Assembly: GCF_026914265.1 (NCBI RefSeq) | Contig: NC_069134.1 | Span: 69,247,594-69,311,593, forward strand | Direction of reading: 5' to 3' | Origin: Mya arenaria | Lineage: Eukaryota > Mollusca > Bivalvia > Myida > Myidae | Length of the DNA: 64,000 bases | Shown: piece after piece, positions 37,663-49,405 of the stretch | How positions within the stretch are numbered: position 1 is the first letter of the stretch | How the letters are laid out: every line of letters begins with the position of its first letter | The notes under the pieces: model-generated | The model's input: the letters and a program-made list of their open reading frames with translations, nothing else | Told to the model about the DNA's origin: nothing | Database searches by the model: none | Made by a program: the position numbers and the translations under genes

Positions 37663-39478
37663 ATGTTAGACAGTCTTGGACACGAATATCAAGAGATGGC
37701 CGAGGTAAGATAAATTTCTACTTTCACTTAAGTTAAGCGACTGATTATGGTCAACATTGGTGATTTACTTACTTTAAAATAATATTGTACATTATTTCAA
37801 CTGTTAACATAAAGCTTGCATACGAAAGCAATTCCGCAGTTTAAACAGAGTCCGACTCTGAATTGCATTCTTAAAACTTTATTAAACGCTTTTAAAACTT
37901 TATTGAACTTTGATAGTAGTTTTAACTTGATTTCTTGATTTTTAACGTCGAAGTGGATACTTGAACGATTTTTTAAATGTTCATTTTTTCTTAAAAATAT
38001 AAGTGTATCGTTATGTTATTTGCATTCATTTCGAAGAAGGTATTATAAAGGTAAACGTGATCAACCAATTAAACTTCTAGACTAATAAGAACATTGACTA
38101 AAAAATAAATAAACAGCAAGCCATTGATCACTTTGCAACTTTAATTATCTTCAAACAAATACCAGTTTTGTTTTAAAACATTTCTGATCACCCCTCCAAT
38201 TGAAATGGACTATATCGCGTTACAGTCTAGTTACTCGCATCTTTTGCGCGCTTAATGTAATCAGCGCATCAGACAGATCTTGCTGGTACTTCAGATGTTC
38301 GTGTGTAGTCATAGTTTTATATTTTATTTTTGCAGAGTTGGAGCGAGATTGAGCGGTATATCCACAGCAACAACCACTGTGTGGACCAGCTGGGCAGCCC
38401 CTTGTCACCGGCGCAGACCCCTGAATCCCCGATATCAAATTACTCGTGCAGCAGCCCCGGAAGTGCCTGCACAGGATCACCGGCGCCAGCAGGAGTCAAT
38501 CAGGAACTGTACGATGATTTACTAGATCTGGACTTCATTTTGTCAAATACTGTGGACAATAACATGTCGATGTATCAAGATGAAATGAGTTGTAAAATCA
38601 AGCAGGAACCCGGCCTTGTTGAAGGCCTCCCAGACTTTTCCTCAAGTTTCTTGGACATACCTGATATTAAGTATGACAGTTGTAATAGTGGTAATATGGA
38701 TACTATGCCTTCACTATGTCCCGAAGTGGAATCGAATAAAATGGACTTTAATAAACAAGTAAAGCAAGAATACTCGAGCAGCTCGTGCGCATCGTTTAAT
38801 GTTAACGCCTCCGTGCCGTCTTCTATTCATCACTCGTGCGCGCCAGTGTCTCCGCAGCAAACCCATATGTCGTACTCAATGAACATTCCAAACTCCAAGG
38901 CGCACGAAATGTACCACGGCAAATGCTTACCCGCAATGTCGCACATGTCACAGGCAATGACGCACCCACAAATGCGGTTGGCGGGATCCATCCCCCATGC
39001 GGGTCTAAGTTATCAACAACAGCAGCATTATCAACAGTTCCTTCTTGCGCAACAGGCGATGCACGGACACATTACGCAACTTCCGCCTAACATGATTACC
39101 CCACCGACGTCGCCGCGACAATTCGTCGACATGCTCACCTTACCGCAAAGCATTATGGACCCAACAGTCGTGCAACCGAAGAAGCGCGGGCGTCGCACGT
39201 GGGGCCGCAAACGCCAGACTACGCATACTTGTACGCATCCCGGATGTAGCAAGACCTACACTAAGAGCTCTCACCTCAAGGCACATCTGCGCACGCACAC
39301 AGGAGAAAAGCCCTACTGTTGCACGTGGAAAGGATGCGGATGGAAGTTCGCGCGATCGGACGAACTAACGCGTCACTTCCGGAAGCACACCGGCGATCGG
39401 CCGTTCCAGTGCCATCTCTGTGAGCGAGCGTTTTCACGCAGCGATCATCTGTCACTCCACATGAAACGCCACATATGA
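37663..39478 (+). CDS. Kruppel-like transcription factor, KLF1/2/4 group (2 coding exons)
   Basis: Exon 1 (37663-37704) encodes [14 protein letters not shown] and ends at gag/gtaaga. Exon 2 (38336-39478) follows tttttgcag in phase 0; total 394 residues. The N-terminal region has [13 protein letters not shown], which matches the acidic activation motif of KLF4-type proteins, and two SUMO-type sites, IKQE and VKQE. A conserved ITPPTSP motif and a basic stretch, [13 protein letters not shown] (nuclear localisation), precede three C2H2 fingers at about residues 313-393: [23 protein letters not shown] and [16 protein letters not shown], with TGEKP/TGDRP linkers. Finger 2 reads [10 protein letters not shown] as in KLF2/4 rather than the KLF5 form. 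Such factors bind CACCC/GC boxes in nuclear DNA. The three fingers are not interrupted by an intron. Whether it is the single ancestor of KLF1/2/4 or a specific paralogue cannot be decided here. Confidence 0.92.
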
Positions 39479-41095
39479 AAGACTGTAAAAGCGTTTCAGC
39501 TACTGTGATCTGATCGGAAGCCCAACCGGTGCTTGTTACGTTGGTGAACTCTTTTGATAGGAACACTGATCCTAGTTTTTAAATGAAGGAGACTATTTAT
39601 ATTTAGACCAACATTTTGTAAAATGTTGTGTTGAATAGTTCTTTAGTCTGCGCGTTGTATTGAATATGATTATTTTTTATGCGCGATTTTTGCATAAAGA
39701 CGGGTTCAGGTTTTGTCAGAGATGGCTTCACCTTGGCCTTGGTAGGTCAACTAAGCGGTGCTGGTCGCCCCATGTTGGCATACAGTTTAGGCGGGTGCTC
39801 TGAGGTGTAGATATTCGTTCAAATACGATACATGGTTTATGTATTGAGACCAAGCGATGAGAAATGGAAGCAGACGTGTTGATATAATTATTAAAGGACG
39901 ACTTGTTGTAAAAGTTGTTTCAAAGGCAGCCATTTCGTTGGTTAAAACTCTGCTTTCATTTCTGTTGTTTTTTTGTTTTTGTTACTGGTCGCAAGATTAA
40001 TTGTTACATCTGGTTTTCATATTCATTGTTACATTGATATTATTGATTATTTTTTTTTTTGTTTTGCAAGTTTAAACACCGGAAAGTATTTTATACAGAA
40101 TGGTGTAATGTTTTATTATAAAGTGTATAATTTTATATAAAATTTTAATCAAAACAGCGACTGCGCTTAGCTAAGGAAGAAAAGTGCTACCAACTATATT
40201 TGCTTTAAATTTGATATATTTTTGTATGTTTAATATAGTTATTTTCTATAGCTTTAACTTACAAAGTGCTTAACAACTTTATTATGATAACCGTGCCTAA
40301 ACAGTTGCTTAATTAAGCAGCCTTATGAATATTTTTAAATCACCATATTGAATCTATGTGCAATTGAATGTGTTCAAAACATCTTTGTGACTCGTGGCGA
40401 AGTTTCTCTGTAGACCTTTTAGGTCGCATGACTAAATTGCACGTGGGAGCACCTTCCACGTGCAGTAAGTCTTAATTACTATACTCTTATAGATTAGTTA
40501 TAAATATTCCATATTTAACCAGAAATTCTTAGCAAAGATCTTAGCAGTCATGCAATGAAATATTTTATTCTTGGATAAAATACACAGCAGCCACAGACTT
40601 GTAATTTAGTTTGAAATAGTGTGGACATTTTGAGAATGTACTATGATTGTAAATTGTATTTATTTATTAGTTGCTTCGAGTTCCAATTTTTGCTTACCTG
40701 TTTCTTATAGATTGAAGTTGATATATATATTTGTTACTTCCGTTACAATGGCGCAGTGTTACACTCGCCTCTGTTATCTTTCATATTTCTTGTTTTCTTC
40801 AATAACTAAGTGCTATGCTAGTCAAAACTTTGAATTTGTAAACACTTGTGCCATTTACTTTAATATCATTCTATCAGAAATCGATGATGAACATTTAACA
40901 ACGAATTAATTTAGACAACGAAATACAATCATGTATAATTCACTGCCATTCATTCATTTCATTAGAAGATGCCATGTTTGTTTAGACATTCGTATGAAAA
41001 TAGTGTACCATTTCCTGGTGATATTATTGTATTCATGGAGCCATATTTGAGCAAAATCCGGGCAACCGGGTAAAATGTTATTTTGAGCAAATAAA
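39479..41095 (+). other. Probable 3' UTR of the KLF gene
   Basis: AU-rich sequence with many attta elements follows the stop. A hexamer aataaa lies at 41090-41095, which would give a UTR of about 1.6 kb; an earlier site cannot be excluded. A perfect hairpin tgcacgtgg/ccacgtgca with two CACGTG sites lies at about 40438-40463. Confidence 0.4.
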
Positions 41096-41146
41096 CTGTT
41101 ATATTTTTATTATTTTGTCCTCTTTACTTATTCCAGTATAATACAC

Positions 41147-41225
41147 AGGCCCCGATTTCTGGAAAGGTCTTAAGCCTAACAAACTAAGGTATCCTGCTTC
41201 AGCAAGCCAAATTACTTAAACCTGG
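41147..41225. mobile_element. Fragment of the 'ggccccgatttct' MITE
   Basis: The sequence caggccccgatttctggaaa followed by ggtcttaagcctaac matches one end of the intact fold-back element at 42772-42972. The other end is missing. Confidence 0.45.
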
Positions 41226-42771
41226 TTTTACTGGATGGAGATTGGTTTATCGTGATTACCAAAAAGAAGACTAGGATCTCTTCAAAATGATATTACAACA
41301 CAAGCTATACCGAACAGAATAGAACAGATACTTTTTATTAGACCTGTATCAACAAAGTCAATAGTCAAATAACATCAATACCAAAACAAAAATAGTGAGC
41401 TGAGCTTGATCCGGTCATAAGGGGCTCAAAATTGTTCCAGAATTTGGAACCAGATCTAAAGTTTCGTTAACAGTTTGCAGATGTTTTACACCGATATATA
41501 TCACATTGGTAGAAACAGTTTAATTGTGAGGCCAGCATGACCAGGAATTAGGGCGATGAAGTAAACTGTGAAGTTTTCCAGAATGTTCGAGAACACCTTT
41601 GAAGTGTATAGCCACCTATAGCTTTGATTGTATTAACTCCATCTAAGACTTAATGACAAAAAAGACAGACGGACAGTAAAATATAAGACAGGAACGTGTA
41701 TGGTAGGAAAAACATGTTTCTGGGTTTAATAGATAAAGCATTTCTTCAAAACTGTATAAGCTCTGTGTGGAAAATTTCCATCAAAATAATGTATGCTATT
41801 TTTCTAGGAAAAAAAATAATTAAGGAAAGTTTTCACGATTTTTCCCGTACCTCGCTCCCTGAACAACTTCAGAACCAGTTTCGACTCAAAAATAATCGTA
41901 CGTGAGATATTCTTGCATTTCTTTAAGGATCGAAGACATACTTAGCGACAGGAGGAGCTACGATGGTGCAATGCCACTTTAGCGAACCTGTTAACATTAG
42001 CACGTTGGGTATTGTGTAACTGTTGACAATATCACTGTACACCAATGATTCAGTGTCGCACGTTGTTTCGAGTGGCGATAAAACGTGAGTTCAAGCTGGT
42101 TATGTAACATTTGAACTCGGGAAGGAAAAACAAACAATTAAATATATTCGCTCCGGTTAATTATAGAGATGTGTTAGTGAAATAACAATAATATTTCTCA
42201 GTTTCAGGACCGAAGTAAAAATATCAATCTGATATTTATGACTGTTTCAAAATTTTAGCGCGCTCTCAAGTTCAATTAAAACCGTGCTGGGACGCCAACA
42301 ACAACAATAACAACAACAACTACCTTTAATTTCCATGGTAACATTCGTTACAACATACTTTATACATGTTTAATACAGCGTCGGTTAATAAGATGGGAAG
42401 TTATGTTGGTAAAATCAATACATTTCAAGGTTTTAAACGGTAATATTTAACTAAAATATACAAAATGCACCAACTTAGACCAGAAATGTCTAAACTAATT
42501 ATTTGGGGAGACCCAAAAACCCATCAAGGTTAAAGAAATATTTGGAGATTCCTATGGAATGAAGCGTACGCCCCATGCAAGGTGTGCCCCTAAAGTGCGT
42601 CCCTCTAAAGTCAAATCCTCATGGCCGCCCCTACTTCTTTCTCTAAACACTATATCATAGCGTCAATACTGGCAATACTGATGCTTCGGAAACTTTGGAG
42701 ACTTTTACTTTCAAGATGACCATCATGCAATATTTCGGTAGTACGAGTATGTGAACTTCATAAAACCCTGG
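41226..42771. other. Non-coding stretch
   Basis: No gene seen. Contains a motif gaacagaatagaacagatac (about 41310) that recurs in related form (aaccgaacagaacagacgtt) near 47650, suggesting a dispersed repeat. A CAA-rich run lies at about 42298-42322. Confidence 0.45.
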
Positions 42772-42972
42772 CCCCGATTTCTCGAAACTTCCCTTATAGC
42801 TGGATTAAGCTAAGCTCACTATTTTTGGTGTTCTATAAATTGCATAATATAAACTTCTTTAAGAGTTTTTTTATACTTTAGACAGGAATTATCATTATGA
42901 TAATCACAATCAATAGAAAAATAAGCTACTTAAGCCTGTTAAGCTTAAGAAGTATCGAGAAATTGGGGCCAG
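42772..42972. mobile_element. Fold-back MITE with 'ggccccgatttctcga' termini
   Basis: The left end tggccccgatttctcgaaac and the right end tatcgagaaattggggcca are inverted copies with few mismatches. Internal arms also pair (ttaagctaagct, agcttaagaag). About 200 bp and non-coding. Confidence 0.7.
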
Positions 42973-43860
42973 ATTCTCTTTAAAAAATGCATTTTTATGT
43001 AAGCACACTTGTTACACTCAATATTACTACGTTCATTGTTTCTGACATGACACGGTCACTATGTTTAATTGATAGGGGCCTATTAATTTAAGGAACACGT
43101 GTAGTCGTGAAGTTAGGGTCCGGAGGCCCTTAAACAGACAAACGTTTGACAGGGATCGATTTTTTATTTTGAATTACAACTGTTACTGAAAAAAAAACTT
43201 TCTGTAATGACTTCATGGTTTTACAGTGTTTTTATGACCAACATAATGATTTTATTACTCTCAATAATTATATTCACCTGTTGGAATCATAATTTCCCCT
43301 TTAATGAATACATAGGTGCAGAAGATAACTTCCGTCTGCTGCGCTATTTCAGTGGAGTGTGGTTGAGTTGGTTCGGATGCTGAGGTCGGGAACCATACAC
43401 AGAATCTCTGACCAATTCCAACCAGTTCGTTCTTCTGTAATATGCGTGCTTGACCTTTCATTTAACATGGACAAACGAGATATAGATCTAGATTTATGTC
43501 ATGATTATTTAGTGGCGATCAGGTTGCCTACCCACGAAACAATAAGTTCGACTTCTGGCTCGAACCTATTAATGCATACCTTACATTTGTATAATTTAGT
43601 TGTACGATAATAATGCCATTTTTGTGTATGGTAAAGGTTACATATTGTTCAAAAACTGGAAGAGTAGGTACGCTTTTTTATTTGTATTTCAATTGTATAA
43701 GCTTTATGTATGGACCTTATATTCATTACTTATTATTCAACAGGGTATATAAAGGGTAGGGTCGGCGCCTATTATGGACATATATGGAATCAAGGTCGAA
43801 ATAGTTGATAATGTTATTGCTGGATGTTCCAGAAATAAGTTATAAGTCAACTTTCTTTCA
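42973..43860. other. Non-coding or unresolved stretch
   Basis: Overlapping short frames on both strands at about 43260-43610 show no recognised family and no convincing splice sites. No repeat was recognised. Confidence 0.4.
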
Positions 43861-43867
43861 GCATATT

Positions 43868-44340
43868 TCAGCTATAATCGGAAAATGTGAGGAAACTGTT
43901 TAATAAGATCTAACAATGGCGCAAGGTTGATCATGTCATTTAGCTTTAGTTGGAAAATGCGCTGACGACTGTTTTAATGTTAATTCAAAATTAGATCTTA
44001 AGGATGGCTCAATGCTGACAAAGTCATTTATTGATGACTGTTTTAATGTTAATTAAAAATTAGATCTTTAGGATGGCATAAGGCTGACAATACCATTTAG
44101 CTTTACTTGGAAAATGCGCAGAAGACTGTTCAAATGATAATTCAAAGATGGCACAAAGCTGAAAACGTCATTTAGCTATTCTCGGAAAATGCGCAGACGA
44201 CTCTTCAAATGATCATTCGAAATAAGACCTTCAGTATGGCGCAAGGCTGAACACGTTTTTTTAAAACTATAATAGGACAATGTATGAAGAACTGTCTTGA
44301 TGATGCTTCAAAATCAGATCTATTTAAACGGCGAGACATC
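43868..44340. repeat. Degenerate 80-110-bp tandem repeat (about 5 copies)
   Basis: Blocks share tcatttagctttagttgg, aaaatgcgcagacgactgtt, aatgttaattcaaaattaga and tcttaaggatggcgcaaggc in that order. Spacing varies from about 80 to 110 bp and copies are well diverged. Confidence 0.7.
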
Positions 44341-44929
44341 TCAGATTGTAGTATTTCCAAAGCTGATTTTTTTTATTAAATATGATGAAACAGACCCTCC
44401 TTGCACAGAGAATTTAAGATACACAACTAAATTTAATGTTTTCCTAATTTACGCTATTAAATGACTGGCTTTTAAACAACGAAATTCATACGATATTTAC
44501 TTAAATCTTAACTCAAGACGCAGTTAGCCAGTTCCCCCCCCCCCCCCCCCCCCCCCAATTTCAATTTAAACGAACATTTCACAAGCTTTGATAAACATGA
44601 TGAGTTAAGTTAGAAGTAAACATTACAACCGCGGGCAATAATGGGACGTTCAGCGTATATTTACAATCAATAGAAACATAAAAAACGTATATTAAGCAAT
44701 ACAATAAATGTTAAACCGTCAGCTGACATTTTTTGCGTCGGTGGTATAAGCTGAATGCATTCGCTATGGCTCACTACTTGTAACGTACTTGACTTCTGCA
44801 TCTGGGTCGCTACTCGACGAAACTTCCACTGATATCAATTTCATAACTTTTATATAGCAAAGGCTGGCTTGAAATCACTTCCGATGGGTTAAAAAGAGGA
44901 AGGAGTAGGAGTAGGAGCCGGTTCTGAGA

Positions 44930-44970
<41 letters not shown>

Positions 44971-46105
44971 CATGAAGATGACATTAAGATGATGCTGGGA
45001 TGGTAAGGATGGTGTTGTTAATATTTTTGTTTTTCTTGTTGCTGTTGCTGCTGCTGCTGCTGCTGCTGCTGATGTTGCTGCTGTTGCTGCTGCTAGTGAT
45101 GGTGTTGGTTGTGGTGGAGGTATACAAGAAGAAGGAGAAGGAATATGAAAATGAAATATGAATTATAATTGACAAATAATAATTAACTCTCCATAATTGA
45201 CATGCGCAAACATATTAACCGCAGACGTCATGATTTTGTGTATCATAAGGAAATACATGTCAAATCTCCACTTGCCAAATCACCATTCTTATGAAATTCA
45301 TACTTAAAAGCATGTTTTCATGAATGAGAAATGAGAAAAGTACAAAGAGCTGTTTCATGTTTTGATTGTTGAAAGTGTTTGAATATGCTGTATGCGATCA
45401 AAGGAGTAGGTTTAGGAAGGCGCATTTTCAGCCCCGAAAATTCACCAAGAATAAGAACTAAACTTTGGTGCTTGAAGTCTATATAATGGTCATATATGGG
45501 TCTGGTGTAAATAATTCTAAACAATAAGTATTCTATTTCACCAAATAATTTGCATAACCTGATACAAAACAGGTTGAGAAGGTGAACAATGGCGTGTCAA
45601 CCTCATAATTGGCATGTAAAACGCTAAACCTAGGCAAATGTGAACGCTGGTGAAGGATGCGGCCACTTTGAAAATACAACAAAACAGTTCTGGAGGACTG
45701 GAATTTATTGGCGCACGTGTCTAGTCATTTTACGGTCACGTGGTGTCGATAATGGTGACACGTGCTAGAAAGTCTGTTATTACCAATACAAGGTCATACA
45801 CGTTCTCAAAGTGGTCAAAAGTAAGCGTATGTGTGTCACATCCAAAACATCTCCAGTCCTACGGGGGTTTTTTCTCCCAGTAATTTGGCCTAAATGTTCA
45901 CAGCTGCGTCAATTTAAGGTCAAGGTCGAACTAAGAGGTCAGCAGTTAGAGTTCCATCATCAATTACACACAACTGACCAATCCGTACTCGCCATACATA
46001 GGTCAAAAGTTGGTATCTTACGATTCTTGAGTTCGTGTCCATTCCTTTACTCTAGATATTAGCACATTCAACATTTTGGGACGACATGCACAGAGCATGC
46101 TTCTG
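44341..46105. other. Non-coding stretch with microsatellites
   Basis: Holds a C run (about 44535-44556), a GAT run (about 44932-44969), a CTG run (about 45041-45095) and a cluster of three CACGTG-type sites at about 45715-45765. No gene recognised. Confidence 0.55.
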
Positions 46106-46107
46106 CT

Positions 46108-46322
46108 GTAGGTGAAGGGTTCAAGGTCAAGTCAAGGGTCCAATGTCAAGTCAATGGTTCAAGGTCAAGTCAATGGTTCAAAGTCAAGTCAAGGGTTCAA
46201 GGTCAAGTCAAGGATACTATGTCAAAATCGAGGGTCCAAAGTGAAGTCAAGGGTTCAATGTCAGGTCAAGGGTCCAAGGTCAAGACGGGTTCAAGGTCAA
46301 GTCAAGGGTTCAAGGTCAATTA
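46108..46322. repeat. 18-19-bp array rich in TCAAGGTCA half-sites
   Basis: The unit is of the type ggttcaaggtcaagtcaag, with about eleven copies that vary by single bases. Several units contain TCAAGGTCA, the extended half-site bound by SF-1/ERR-type nuclear receptors. The chance that this is functional is unknown. Confidence 0.75.
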
Positions 46323-48600
46323 CTATTTTCAATGTCCGCTCTACCGCTGGTATGGTTAACAAAAATATCTTTCTTCTCAAGCCATTCAACTGGTGGTTAT
46401 AACTTATTACCATGTAATGATTTATTCACATATATTACAGTTTTAGTTCATTTTACATTCTTACACAACCATTGATAAAGTTTTTCTTTAAGTACAAATT
46501 ATTAAACTTTTAAAGTGTTGTACTTATACTATTGCTGTAACAATAATTTCCTTGTTGATGAGTAACAAGAATGAATAACCGGAAGTTTTCTACAGTATGT
46601 TGGGTAAAGTTATGTTTTCTGGCGCCTAAATATAGCACAGTATAAATACTGAAGTAAACAGTGCGGTTTCAGTATTTTGAGAAACTATCATGTAGCGTTC
46701 ACATCGCTGTACAATGTCTGGTATTACTAAGCATGTAGTTTATATAAATAATAGCTAACAAGACTCGAGTCATGTCAACAGTGTCGATTAGGTACATTTG
46801 AGTCGAGCTATAAAACTAATCAATCGCTGATTAAAAATTAAACAATAGCTTTTTTCTGTTTAAAATATTTCAAGTATTTGAATTTAAATTACTTCAGATA
46901 TCCAGTGTTAGATACGATACAATCAGATGTTTATAAATACAAAATGCAGCTTGTATTAACATTTGCATGTCTATCAGATTATAAAGAAGTTATTAAGATA
47001 CACATAAAATTTCCATATATTATTGTAACGTAAATGCCTTATTTGAAGTCTTCAGAACTGGAAATTAAACTTGCACTGTCATAATAAGCTAATCAAGTAA
47101 TACTTAATACGCATCATCTTACGAGGGAAATGTTTGTGAATTTTTTCTGTAATTGTAGACTCTAGTTTGCGTATGGGAAAGTGAACTATTTATGCTTACA
47201 TCATAGATACCATGACAGTTTAAGGAGCGAGGGATCAGTATAGAAAATAAATGCGCTCAACTTGGGTCGACCCGAATGAAATGGGGTGCATTAAATGGTC
47301 CGACATGTATAATTATATAATAACTAGAACCATTGGGTATGGTATTTATAGACGATGGAGTGATTCATGCCCGCAACTCACCTCGTCGGTCGCCGGTACG
47401 AGCCCCAAAATGGGTTCATGACCTCTTAAAAATACCAATGTTGTTTCTACATATAAATCGTGCTGTATTCGTACATATCAGATTCTGCCTTATCGTCCCA
47501 AAATATATTAAAAACAATCATTCAAAGTGTATGCGAAGCAAGACGTCTGACTTGTATTGTGCTGGTTTTTACAATTAAGGTATTACAATGAAATCGCAAT
47601 TACAATCTAAAAGCCCTGCTCTGAATTAAGGACAGAACAAAAAAGAACGGAACCGAACAGAACAGACGTTTATTAAGCATTCTACATAAGTACATTGTCT
47701 TAACACATGGAATTATTTTTTTATATGCCAAGTGTGTTGTAAATGCGAAAATCCCCCATTCATTTTGTATTATATCAGTAGGGAATATACATTATAGTAT
47801 TGTTGTATGGGATATCAAAATATGTATGTTTATAACGCAATTATGTTGCAGTATGGTAAACAGACTGGTTAAGGTGATGCACATAATTAAGATTAATTAT
47901 AATAAAGTGGTTCTTTAACTTAATGAAAGAGAATTTTCAGCTCAAATAATAGCTTATTTCGACTGAAGTAAGCGATGGGGGTATTTAACTGTGGTTAGAC
48001 GCAAACTACCAAACTCCTGTCATTCAAACTCCTAATTGAAACATTGTTTATCATGAATTGTTTGCACTGGCGATGAAACTAAGCGCACACTGATTAGCTG
48101 TGAGTTTATTTCATAAATGATGCAGCATTTTATCAATGGAGCTGGTATATATACCCGATATTTTTAGAATCGAAACTACCACTGCATCTTTAATCGCATT
48201 GACGTCATAGCAACCTTTTAAGCGAAAAAATAAGATCGGAGTTTTCCTTAAATCGTGACTTTGTGAATACTGGAATACCTAAAATACAAACTTGCTTTTA
48301 AACTCCACATTTTAAACTCGCCTAGTGAAAGGTTACACTTTTATAAAAAAAATAAGTCGCTTTAGGTTTTTCACTTGTTCTTACAAATTCAGATAAACTC
48401 TGTGGTTATAATGTTTATTTCCTAATTTTATTATTTTATTTTTTTCCTGTTTGAAATACAGGTTTAAATGTTTAAATTAAACGACAGCTGTATTGATTTG
48501 ACATCGCCATGTTCTGTTTTGAGGTCAGTTCAGAACATGTCGGTTGTATAACACGAACTCTTGCAAAAGCAACCCAATGTACAATCATCCAAAGATACAA
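46323..48600. other. AT-rich non-coding stretch
   Basis: No gene with family features. A motif aaccgaacagaacagacgtt lies at about 47650 (see the related copy near 41310). No tandem repeat was seen. Confidence 0.45.
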
Positions 48601-48608
48601 GCAGCTAA

Positions 48609-49405
48609 CTGGATGGGTCCAACGCCTCCACGCGAATAATTTTTGGATGATCAACGTTCGTGCCCTCTTAAGTCAACCAAATTGAGCATCTCATTAAAAT
48701 GATAGCTTACTGGATGGTATGAACGCTTCCGCGAATGCTTAATTTAAAATTCTTCGTTCATTCAGTCTTATAGTCTTAAGTGAAGCAAATGGACCATGCC
48801 ATATAAGTAATAGCTTACTGGATGGTCTTAACCCCCCCCCCCCCCCCCCCGCGAATGCTTAAGTTGATGTTCTTAGTTCATTCAGTCTAAAGTCAACCAA
48901 AATGGACCCTCTCATTTTAGTACTTGCTTAATGTATGGTCTTAGCGATTCTTCGAATGCTTAAAGATGCACTCTTACTCCCAAATAAGCTTTACCACAAT
49001 TTAATCAATTGTTTTGATATACAAACAAGAATAAATACATGTCGAAAACAACGGTTTTTATTAAGGATACCGTGTTTAATTTGAATGAAAAGTGTAGAAA
49101 ACACGGTATTTCTAACCTTATGAGACGATAGTAGATCACAGTAAATATGTTAGCACAAACCAGACATTTAATATTTTTGCGTTTCAGCTATTAAATACAC
49201 GGTTACAATTTTCTTATCAGTATTGAATATTTTTCATAAATGCATTATTTAGTATGTAGTTAAAGGGTTAAAGGTTTATAAATCAAAAGCTATGTTTGTT
49301 ATGCATGTGTATGTATTGACTTTGAATAAGAGTGTCACTTTAATTGGTGACCTTCGTTCATTCCGTCTTATGTCAACCAAATGGACCATCTCGTTAAGTA
49401 AGGCT
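48609..49405. repeat. Approximately 105-bp tandem repeat (4 copies), last copy split by a MITE
   Basis: Units begin tggatggtcttaacgc and continue gcgaatgcttaa, cttcgttcattcagtctta, gtcaaccaaatggaccatct; starts lie near 48609, 48710 and 48818. The fourth unit is interrupted after gaatgcttaa and resumes at cttcgttcattccgtctta (49351). One copy carries a run of about 19 Cs at 48832-48850. Confidence 0.75.
48960..49343 (+). mobile_element. TTAA-flanked MITE, copy 2
   Basis: TTAA at 48960-48963 and 49340-49343 flank imperfect inverted ends: agatgcactcttactccc on the left, and gagtgtcactt on the right (agtgacactcttattc when inverted). The insertion splits a tandem-repeat unit, so the target side is visible. 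The TTAA site suggests mobilisation by a piggyBac-type transposase. No coding sequence. Confidence 0.8.

Noticed and set aside
43261..43610. Overlapping frames on both strands as possible exons
   Set aside because: No recognised family, no convincing splice sites, and the two strands exclude each other.
47340..47420. Possible tRNA-like or SINE head (ggtacgagcccc)
   Set aside because: No A box at the right distance and no recognisable SINE body.
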